Below, piece by piece: positions 12,827 to 20,126 of a stretch of DNA of 21,623 nt. Origin of the DNA: a virus; IMG/VR virus record IMGVR_UViG_3300027608_000184, positions 1-21,623 of that record. The stretch is one strand, 5' to 3'. The stretch's first letter is position 1. The number at the start of each line of letters is the position of its first letter. The notes under the pieces are model-generated. The model saw only the letters and a list, made by a program, of their open reading frames with translations. It had not been told where the DNA came from and made no database searches. The position numbers and the translations under genes were made by a program.

Positions 12827-13985
12827 ATTTGTCTTCTTTAGGTCGTTGTGGGATTTTATCTTTATTATCTTCCCATGCAAGTTTAGCTTGTTCACCAATC
12901 TTACCCTCAATCGGACAAGGTGTTCCAGCATTCATCATTGCGTTAAACACTCGCTCATCCTGACACATGACTGCTACTGCAGCAACTTTCATTCCCATAT
13001 CATAAAGGGTCTTAGAAAGTTTTAATCTTTCACAATTTAAATCTCTTATTGTTCCGCCAGATGAAACACCAAATACTTGTGTTTGTACTGAACCAGATGA
13101 TCCTGTACTACATAGATCATTGTTTCCGCCACTCATCATTGTAGGTGCAACTGCTGTTGGTGGAGGCTGAATTACTCTTTGCGTAATAACAGTTTCGTTT
13201 TTATTGATATTAGTTACTTCACCAGAATTTATGTTCTGATTAATGTTTGCATTTTGATTCACATTATTATTTGTGCTAACACTTTGCGATGTAGAAGTAC
13301 TGATATTACGATTAGTCATGTCTCCCGTATTCACATTGTTATTTGTGTTTGTAGAAGTACTTACATTATTATTTGTTGCTGTACTAACATTGTTATTATT
13401 GTATGTCATTGTACCAGTATTTTCATTTTTATTAACATTGGTGCTTGTGGATGTACTTACACTATTGTTATTATTGTTGAATGTCTGAGTACCACTATTT
13501 ATATTGTAATTTGTATTGGTGTTAGTATTGTTACTTGTAGATGACGATGTATTCTGATTGACATTTGTTAATGTGCCAGAATTAACATTATTGTTATTAT
13601 ACGTCATTGTACCAGAATTGACGTTATTGTTATTAAGCGTCTGTGTTCCGCTATTAACATTGTTATTAGTATTTACGGTTGTACTTGTACTGGTACTTGC
13701 ATTATTGTTGTTATTAGTATTTGTAGAAGTACTATTTACAGTAGATGTGCTGGTTGCAGTACTGTTACTTGTTGCTGTACTATTACTATTAACTGTGCTT
13801 ACACTATTAGAAGTGCTATTGGTGTCTACTAACGATTTACTGTCATAACTACCTTGATTGATAATACTAGTAGTTCCTGTTGTCGTTCCTCCAGTTGTGC
13901 TAGAGGTCCCACTTGTCGTTTGCGCCAAAGTGCTACCAAACATCATAACAAAAAGTGCCATTGCGGCTACCTTTTTGTTGAACAT
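12759..13985 (-). CDS. Secreted Asn/Ser/Thr-repeat protein (408 aa)
   Basis: AAGGAG precedes the ATG. A signal peptide (MFNKKVAAMALFVMMFGSTLAQ) is followed by about 245 residues made almost only of Asn, Ser, Thr, Val and Gly. Part of it repeats about every 12 residues around an NVNSGT core (about 108-140, again at 162 and 253), suggesting stacked beta strands. The C terminus (about 285-408) is a normal folded domain with Cys292, 318, 341 and 357, including MKVAAVAVMCQDERVF and MNAGTPCP, and ends in a hydrophobic segment. That domain seems conserved in marine phages. The repeat region could form a beta-solenoid or amyloid-like fibre; this is inference. Confidence 0.82.
   Translation of the reverse strand: MFNKKVAAMALFVMMFGSTLAQTTSGTSSTTGGTTTGTTSIINQGSYDSKSLVDTNSTSNSVSTVNSNSTATSNSTATSTSTVNSTSTNTNNNNNASTSTSTTVNTNNNVNSGTQTLNNNNVNSGTMTYNNNNVNSGTLTNVNQNTSSSTSNNTNTNTNYNINSGTQTFNNNNNSVSTSTSTNVNKNENTGTMTYNNNNVSTATNNNVSTSTNTNNNVNTGDMTNRNISTSTSQSVSTNNNVNQNANINQNINSGEVTNINKNETVITQRVIQPPPTAVAPTMMSGGNNDLCSTGSSGSVQTQVFGVSSGGTIRDLNCERLKLSKTLYDMGMKVAAVAVMCQDERVFNAMMNAGTPCPIEGKIGEQAKLAWEDNKDKIPQRPKEDKYETAKNIGFGSLLGVLVHAAFK
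13169..13922 (-). repeat. Low-complexity AAT/ACT/GTN coding repeat
   Basis: The DNA coding residues 22 to about 272 of the repeat protein is a mosaic of Asn, Ser/Thr and Val codons. Tandem units of about 36 bases encoding NNNNVNSGT-x-T are clearest around 13560-13670. Third positions vary between units, so the peptide pattern is better kept than the DNA. Such a tract is prone to slippage, yet the frame is open throughout. Confidence 0.7.
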
Positions 13986-14012
13986 TTTGTCTCCTTTTTA
14001 AATATTACTTGT

Positions 14013-14020
14013 TATTTATT
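14013..14020 (-). promoter_or_regulatory. Possible late promoter box AATAAATA
   Basis: Read on the minus strand, AATAAATA lies 28 bases before the repeat-protein ATG, in the only sizeable gap (61 bases) of this part of the block. It differs from the T4 late octamer at the first base. It would start a transcript near 14007. Confidence 0.4.
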
Positions 14021-14046
14021 AAGTGGTTGTCAGGTTATTATCATTT

Positions 14047-17000
14047 TTATTTTGTCTCAAATGCTCTTTCCGGGGGTGTAAAACCAGTTGAAGTATAACG
14101 AGCATATCCTCGAGTGATACGAAGATCATCTATGTAACCATTTAATGAGCCCGAGGCCTCGTCGTACCCGTTTACGCCAAGTATCGGTCTATTGGCATTG
14201 CCGCAAACATAGTTATTGGTATCGGTATACGTTGACCCAACTTGCTGCCCGTTAATAAAAAGTTTACTAACACCAGATGCTCTTGCATACGCAATATGAT
14301 ACCATGTCTGAGTATTTATAGTGCCACCTATAATCATTGTCTGCCCAGTTCCATTATATGCCTGTAGTTGATTTGAATTTATTTGCATTGCAAATCTACC
14401 TGAACCAGAAGCATCTCCTCCATTATTTGTATCAATTAAATGGCCGTTATTTGATAATGTATATATCCACATTTCAATTGTAAAATCAGCATTACCCATA
14501 GAATACAATGCCTGTTGATTGCCCGTTACAGTTACGAAATCTGTGGTGCCATCAAAATACATACTACTTAAACCATACTTATACTGCGTTGTAGATAATT
14601 TTACATCGTTAACTGTTCGTAAATTAGTATTCATTGATGCATCATATATACCAGCATTTGTAAAATTACATAACAATTTCGTGTTAGCGATTGCTGTTAA
14701 TGGTGTTGTTGGCGGAGTAGTATTTGCTGTATATACTGCGGTGCCATTAACAATGCGAACATCTGAAATCCATCCTGTTACATACTCAAAATTGCCAGCA
14801 CCATTACGACCAATACCCACTACCTGTGAAGAATCAGTTATTGCCAAGGCACCCATATTTAAATCAGGGCCTTTAACTCCGTTAACATATACATTAACCA
14901 TTGCACCATTACGAACACCCGCAATATGATACCATTGATTAATTTTTGCAGTTGTGCCAAATGTTGAGTAATACATTGTTCCCGCATAACCTACTGCAGC
15001 AAATGGAAAAGATGTATTGGTTAGTCCAAGTACAAAACTCATTGAGCCTTGATTGCCAGGAGCATCACATGTTCCGATAAAAACTTGTTGCGCTACACTG
15101 GATAAATATACCCAACATTCAATAGTAAAATTATTAGTCCCCATAGTGAATGCAGTTGAATCTGGTATAGTTAAAGCATCACTGCCGTCAAGATATACAG
15201 ATCCGCTATAGACATCTGCCGGATATGATCTGTCAAAGGCATAAGGAGAGAATTTAAGTACCTTAGGAGCACCGCTCAATGTTATCGTATGATTATTTGT
15301 TGCATTATCTTTAAATCCGTAAGATTGACAAGTTAATAATACTGTATTTGTTATTGCAGTTAATGGCGCAGTTGGTACAGTATAATTACCGGTATATGCA
15401 AATGAACCTTTTAAAATTCTAAAGTCAGATATATACCCAAAAAATTCAGATACAAACTGACTATTTGCTCCGCCTATAACCGCTGCTCGATAATATGCTG
15501 TTTGGGTTGACATATTTTGAGACGTAAACGTATTTAACAATACTCCATTTGCAAACAACTTAACAGTTGCACTTGATGATGTTGTTGCATCAACTGTTAC
15601 TGCAATATGATTCCATTGGTTTTGTGTTATTGCAGATGCTGTAGATGCAAGATCATTTTGTGTACCGGTTCCTGTAGTATACGAAAAATTTAATTTTGAC
15701 GTAGTTGCTGCAGTTTTCTCTAAATATATTAGCCATCTACCATTTGCGGCAACTGCAGCATATGCTCCAGTAATAGCTTGCCCATATGATCCACCATTGA
15801 AGTTTGTAGGATAAATCCACATTTCAAATGAAATAATATTACCTGCAAATCCAGTACCCATTGCAGTATTAAGTGCGGAATCGGGATACATATAACTAGA
15901 TCCATCAAAGTAATTACTCCATTTAGTACCATACGGAGCAAACGTTCCAGGAGTAGAATCTCCGACACGTGTTATTGCAAAATTATTTGTTGAGCTATCC
16001 ACAAATACTTTATTGTTTGCATTGTTTGTTCCATTTGCAGATATTAACAATGTGACATATTTGAAATAAGGATCTGTTGCTATAGTAGGTGTTAGGTATC
16101 CGGAAAAACTACTTAGAATACTACTACCAACACTATTGGTTGCATAAACCGCAAACACATAGGTTGTATTATAATTCAAACCCGTTATGCTAATATTACC
16201 ACTTTCTGCACCTTGACGCGTAACAGTTCTATTTTCTGGAACAGTTGTTAGTGTGTAACTTGTAATAGGAGAATTACCGTTAAAACTTGGCGCAGTATAT
16301 CCTATATTTGCAGCACCATCAGATGCTTCCCACGTAGCCATTATCGGAGGATTTGGAACAGTTAGTGTTTGTACACTATTAGATATTGTCGCATTACCAC
16401 TCCCCGCAGAATTTGTTGCACTTACAGCAAAAGTATAATTTGTATTAATTGATAATCCACCTACTGTAATGTTTCCGCTATTAACAGTAGCAGTTACGTT
16501 ACCAGGAATACTTCTTGCAGTATATGAAATAATTGCAGAGTTACCAATATAATCGGGGGCAGTATAAACAATGTCAGCAGCCGTTCCGGAAATTGATCTT
16601 GCATATAATACCGTAGGTGCCCCTGGTACATTATATGTAAATATGTTAGATGATGAATTACTTGAAATGCCTCTGCCATATTCATTTACTGCATATACAG
16701 AAAAACTATGTGACACATTTGGTGATAACCCTGTTATAGTAATATTACCACTGTTAGCAGTATTCACAGTTGTAGCCGCGCCACCTACATTATTTACTGC
16801 AGTATAAGATGTAATTGTCGAATTGCCATTATATGCAGGTGCGGTGTATACTATATTTGCAGTTGAAATAGATGTCAACTCAACATAATTAATTGTTGGC
16901 GCCGAAGGATAACTATTTGTAGTAATAGAATTACTTGAAGAACTATTTACACTAGGACCATCGGTGTTGTTAGCAGTCACACTAAAAGTATAGGTTGTAT

Positions 17001-17250
17001 TATCGGTTAATCCATTTACTGTAATTATCCCAGACTCCGAGGAATAAATATCCTGTCTTATTCCCCCGGGATATGCAATCGCAGTATACCCAGTTATGGG
17101 CGTATCCCCTGTAAAAATTGGAGCAGTAAATGACACATTTGCACTGGTGTTTGAAACTATGAAAGCAGTCCCAATCGTAGGAGCATCTGGAACACGCAAT
17201 GTCCCTCGTAAATTAAAGCCCGATGTTATATTAGTTCCCGATATTATCAT
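14047..17250 (-). CDS. Adhesin/fibre protein: four FN3-like and three LamG-like domains
   Basis: 1067 residues without a signal peptide. Four fibronectin type III-like domains lie at about 20-111, 115-206, 208-294 and 297-389, each with P-x-x-PT, an NIVYTAP-like strand and an NTTYTFSV-like strand. Then three concanavalin-A/LamG-like domains follow at about 396-625, 635-845 and 855-1062, each with FEMWIYP/IECWVYL/IEMWIYT and a late WNHIAVT/WYHIAGV/WYHIAYA strand. FN3 stalk plus lectin-like tips is a host-binding layout, so a tail fibre or virion-surface adhesin is likely. The first 390 residues are paralogous to the protein at 17671-19977. There is no evident Shine-Dalgarno. Confidence 0.85.
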   Translation of the reverse strand: MIISGTNITSGFNLRGTLRVPDAPTIGTAFIVSNTSANVSFTAPIFTGDTPITGYTAIAYPGGIRQDIYSSESGIITVNGLTDNTTYTFSVTANNTDGPSVNSSSSNSITTNSYPSAPTINYVELTSISTANIVYTAPAYNGNSTITSYTAVNNVGGAATTVNTANSGNITITGLSPNVSHSFSVYAVNEYGRGISSNSSSNIFTYNVPGAPTVLYARSISGTAADIVYTAPDYIGNSAIISYTARSIPGNVTATVNSGNITVGGLSINTNYTFAVSATNSAGSGNATISNSVQTLTVPNPPIMATWEASDGAANIGYTAPSFNGNSPITSYTLTTVPENRTVTRQGAESGNISITGLNYNTTYVFAVYATNSVGSSILSSFSGYLTPTIATDPYFKYVTLLISANGTNNANNKVFVDSSTNNFAITRVGDSTPGTFAPYGTKWSNYFDGSSYMYPDSALNTAMGTGFAGNIISFEMWIYPTNFNGGSYGQAITGAYAAVAANGRWLIYLEKTAATTSKLNFSYTTGTGTQNDLASTASAITQNQWNHIAVTVDATTSSSATVKLFANGVLLNTFTSQNMSTQTAYYRAAVIGGANSQFVSEFFGYISDFRILKGSFAYTGNYTVPTAPLTAITNTVLLTCQSYGFKDNATNNHTITLSGAPKVLKFSPYAFDRSYPADVYSGSVYLDGSDALTIPDSTAFTMGTNNFTIECWVYLSSVAQQVFIGTCDAPGNQGSMSFVLGLTNTSFPFAAVGYAGTMYYSTFGTTAKINQWYHIAGVRNGAMVNVYVNGVKGPDLNMGALAITDSSQVVGIGRNGAGNFEYVTGWISDVRIVNGTAVYTANTTPPTTPLTAIANTKLLCNFTNAGIYDASMNTNLRTVNDVKLSTTQYKYGLSSMYFDGTTDFVTVTGNQQALYSMGNADFTIEMWIYTLSNNGHLIDTNNGGDASGSGRFAMQINSNQLQAYNGTGQTMIIGGTINTQTWYHIAYARASGVSKLFINGQQVGSTYTDTNNYVCGNANRPILGVNGYDEASGSLNGYIDDLRITRGYARYTSTGFTPPERAFETK
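16084..17250 (-). repeat. Duplicated FN3 module, copy 2
   Basis: Codes for the first about 390 residues of the LamG-bearing protein. It is collinear with copy 1 at 18787-19977: start ATGATAATA, the same order of four FN3 domains and near-identical runs, for example around 16822-16870 against 19544-19592. Confidence 0.75.
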
Positions 17251-17268
17251 TGTGTTTATTTTATTAAA

Positions 17269-17658
17269 TTATTCAGGAGTCGTAAAAATAAGTTCTTCCC
17301 ATCCAACAATGGATTCATTCCATTTATAAGCTTTTCCTTCATCCGTAGGTGAACGCTTTCCATCTGCTGGGTAAGGAATAGGGGGATTCCACAAACAAGT
17401 ATCTTCATCCATTACCCATGAATTATATGGCTTTGGTGGAATAAACGCATCTCGTTCCCTATCATAAGTATATCCAATACCTGCAAAATTTTTTCGTAAT
17501 GGAGTGCCTCCCAATTTGTGCATTCCCCCATATGTATTATATGATGTTTGTATCCAAGATGCCGGATCACCAAACAGTCCAGTATTAATTACTTCTTGAT
17601 CCGCAACAATAACTTGTGCAACTATATTAGTTTCATTAATTTGTGCAAAATGTGCCAT
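17269..17658 (-). CDS. Conserved small phage protein, fibre-associated (129 aa)
   Basis: Starts MAHFAQINETNIVAQVIVAD and contains WIQTSYNTYGG (about 36-46), RKNFAGIGYTYDRERDAF (about 55-72), PPKPYNSWVMDE and a W-x-PP-PYP region. This pattern is common in marine T4-like phages, often next to fibre genes; it is sometimes annotated as structural. GGGAG lies 8 bases upstream of the ATG. It sits between two paralogous fibre genes and may be a chaperone, tip or collar component, which is inference from position. Confidence 0.8.
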   Translation of the reverse strand: MAHFAQINETNIVAQVIVADQEVINTGLFGDPASWIQTSYNTYGGMHKLGGTPLRKNFAGIGYTYDRERDAFIPPKPYNSWVMDEDTCLWNPPIPYPADGKRSPTDEGKAYKWNESIVGWEELIFTTPE

Positions 17659-17670
17659 TATATTTTCTCC

Positions 17671-19977
17671 CTACAAAGTAATCGATCCCGATTGCCAGAA
17701 TCTATAAGTTCTCCATCCGCCAGCTACTGTTACGTTAGGGCTTCCTGTGGTTAAGGTGGCCGCAGGTTCGGAATCAGCGTATCTAATAACTGCAACACCT
17801 GAACCGCCTGTATTATTAGTTATTACTCCACCCCAGAATCCTGTCCCGGCGCCAGATCCACCGCCAGTATTAGTTGTGCCATTTACGTTAATAGTTCCTC
17901 CGCCAGAACTTGCTTGATTTGCCGCACCTGCTCCGGCACTGGTACCACCACCTGCATATCCAACTGATGAACCAGAAATACTATATGCTAAACCTGGGCC
18001 GCCGTTACCACCGCCAGATCCATAGTAACCGCCATCTACACCATTGCCTCCGGCTCCGCCACCTCCTCCGCCTACGGCATTTCCTCCAGCAGCATATGTA
18101 TCTCCCGCGCCACCGCGATATCCTTGCCCATCAACATTTGATCCATAGTTACCGCCGCTGCCATTACCAGCAGATCCTCCAGATGAGCCGCCATCGCCGC
18201 TGATAGAAGGAGTATAAGATTGATTCCCGCCTCTACCACCTCCTATTGCAATTAGATTTACAGACTGACCTACTATTAAAGAGTTTGATCCGTTTGCAAA
18301 TCCTGTTCCTCCAGACCCAATCGTTACGGCATAATTGCTTCCTTTTAACAATTGAACGTTCGACCCGTTTGGTGGTTTTGGTGTTTCTGTACCATAATAT
18401 AATAGGCCACCTGCACCTCCGCCTCCATTACAATCATTATATCCGCCACCGGAACCGCCGCCTCCACCTGCTATCAATAACAACTGTGTTGCGATTGGTG
18501 TTGGCGCTGTTAATGTGTGGTATACTGCCGTACTAGGTAAACTATTTCCTGAAACATTTGTAGCCACTACTGTAAATTCGTAATTCACATTAGTAGTCAA
18601 TCCTGTAACTGTAATATTTCCAGAGGTTGTTCTCGTAACTGTTGAATATACAATACCATTTGCATTTGCGGTATAACTTATAATAGAATCGCCACCATCA
18701 AAAACAGGGGCAGTATAAACTATATTTGCTTGGCCAATAATATCGCCAGATTTAACATATGATATTGAGGGTGCCCCTGGATTAGTAGTTGCTTTAATGT
18801 AGTTACTAAATTCGCTTAATATACTACTACCAATATTATTAGTTGCATAAACGGCAAACACATATGTCTTGCCAATAGTCAATCCCGGCATAAGAATACT
18901 ACCACTGTTTGCGGTTAATACTGTAGTTGTTCTATTTTCAGGAACACTAACTAAAGTATAACTAGTGATTGGCGTACTTCCTGTAAAGCTAGGTGCAATA
19001 TAACTTATATTAGCCGTACCACTTAATTGTGACCATGCAGCCATTATAGGTGCATTTGGAACTGTGAAAGTTGTTATACTATTACTTATATTACTATTTG
19101 AACTTGTGCCAAAAGCATTTGTAGCAGTTACCACAAATGTGTAATCTGTATTTCTTGTTAGGCCACCTAATGAAATATTTCCGCTATTGGCAGTATTTAC
19201 AGTTGCTCTTACATTGCCAGGAATACTAGTTGCAGTATAAGATATAATTTCAGAATTACCATTTATTGCAGGTGCGGTATAAACAATATTTGCACTTACT
19301 CCATCCCTTGTTTCTGCATATGATATTGTAGGTGAATTTGGGGCAGAATATACAGTAGGATGAATAAAGAACCCATTTGTTAAATTACTCGAAATTCCTC
19401 TGCCATATTGATTTACGGCATAAACAGAAAACCCATGTGTTATGTTATTTGCTAATCCGGTTATAGTAATATTTCCGCTATTGGCAGTACTAACTGTAGC
19501 AGATACGTTACCCACATTACTTACTGCAGTGTATGATGTAATTGTTGAATTGCCATTATATGCAGGTGCAGTATAAACAATATTTGCAGATGTAGAGGAA
19601 GTAATTTCTACATAACTAATTGTTGGTGCGGGAGGATAGCTATCTGTTAAAATTAAATTACTTGAAGAACTATTTGCACTAGGACCATCACTATTATTTG
19701 CGGTAACACTAAATGTATAATTAGTATTGTCATTCAATCCGGTAATTGTAATATTAGATGCATTTGGATCTAATATTTCATTTTTAATATTGTCCGGAAA
19801 AGATAATGCGGTATATCCTATAATAGCAGAATCTCCGTTTAATACAGGTCCTGTAAATGATATATTGACGCTGTTATTGGATAATACATTAGCAACACCT
19901 ATCGTAGGCGGTTCAGGCGCTCTAAACTGCGATTTGAGAGTGACCCCGTTTGAAACATTAATTCCGGTTATTATCAT
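17671..19977 (-). CDS. Adhesin/fibre protein: five FN3-like domains and polyglycine-rich tip
   Basis: 768 residues, no signal peptide. Five FN3-like domains at about 20-112, 116-208, 212-303, 305-397 and 399-489, the first four paralogous to those of the protein at 14047-17250. From about 497 the protein becomes glycine-rich: LLIAGGGGGSGGG, then many GG blocks to about 726, and a closing GGSGVAVIRYAD. This is like the glycine-rich C-terminal domains of phage adhesins and related bacterial proteins, where polyglycine helices pack as a sandwich and the loops bind receptors. Host recognition is therefore likely. No Shine-Dalgarno is visible; a late-like box lies 34 bases upstream. Confidence 0.85.
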   Translation of the reverse strand: MIITGINVSNGVTLKSQFRAPEPPTIGVANVLSNNSVNISFTGPVLNGDSAIIGYTALSFPDNIKNEILDPNASNITITGLNDNTNYTFSVTANNSDGPSANSSSSNLILTDSYPPAPTISYVEITSSTSANIVYTAPAYNGNSTITSYTAVSNVGNVSATVSTANSGNITITGLANNITHGFSVYAVNQYGRGISSNLTNGFFIHPTVYSAPNSPTISYAETRDGVSANIVYTAPAINGNSEIISYTATSIPGNVRATVNTANSGNISLGGLTRNTDYTFVVTATNAFGTSSNSNISNSITTFTVPNAPIMAAWSQLSGTANISYIAPSFTGSTPITSYTLVSVPENRTTTVLTANSGSILMPGLTIGKTYVFAVYATNNIGSSILSEFSNYIKATTNPGAPSISYVKSGDIIGQANIVYTAPVFDGGDSIISYTANANGIVYSTVTRTTSGNITVTGLTTNVNYEFTVVATNVSGNSLPSTAVYHTLTAPTPIATQLLLIAGGGGGSGGGYNDCNGGGGAGGLLYYGTETPKPPNGSNVQLLKGSNYAVTIGSGGTGFANGSNSLIVGQSVNLIAIGGGRGGNQSYTPSISGDGGSSGGSAGNGSGGNYGSNVDGQGYRGGAGDTYAAGGNAVGGGGGGAGGNGVDGGYYGSGGGNGGPGLAYSISGSSVGYAGGGTSAGAGAANQASSGGGTINVNGTTNTGGGSGAGTGFWGGVITNNTGGSGVAVIRYADSEPAATLTTGSPNVTVAGGWRTYRFWQSGSITL
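18787..19977 (-). repeat. Duplicated FN3 module, copy 1
   Basis: Codes for the first about 397 residues of the polyglycine-bearing protein, collinear with copy 2 at 16084-17250. Similarity stops after the fourth FN3 domain: this copy gains a fifth FN3 domain and the glycine-rich tip, the other gains LamG domains. Confidence 0.75.
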
Positions 19978-20010
19978 TTTAACAGCACAAACAATCCTAT
20001 GTTAATCATA

Positions 20011-20018
20011 TATTTATG
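20011..20018 (-). promoter_or_regulatory. Possible late promoter box CATAAATA
   Basis: On the minus strand CATAAATA lies 34 bases before the first gene of the minus block. It differs from TATAAATA only at the first base. It would start the fibre transcript near 20005, in the divergent gap before gp43. Confidence 0.5.
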
Positions 20019-20063
20019 CCTTAACAAATATGAAGATTTTTGGTTATATTTTAGCCTATTCTG

Positions 20064-20092
20064 TTGACTTTCTAGGCAATTTATATTATAAT
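20064..20092 (+). promoter_or_regulatory. Sigma70-type promoter for gp43
   Basis: -35 TTGACT (20064-20069) and -10 TATAAT (20087-20092) with a 17-base spacer, nearly the bacterial consensus. Start of transcription near 20099 leaves a leader of about 28 bases before the polymerase ATG. This suits early expression by unmodified host polymerase. Confidence 0.75.
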
Positions 20093-20126
20093 GAACAATT
20101 ATTTATTGTGTCTAAAAAGGTTTTTA

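Noticed and set aside
13560-13670. CRISPR-like array
   Set aside because: Repeats are degenerate, codon-periodic and continuous in one frame, with no spacers.
13179-13848. Long plus-strand frames opposite the repeat protein
   Set aside because: They mirror the low-complexity Asn/Ser/Thr codons and give only Leu/Val/Ile-rich strings; no ribosome-binding site.
14313-14320. TATAAATA on the minus strand inside the LamG region (another at 13496-13503)
   Set aside because: Both are within coding frames with no gene start near enough downstream.
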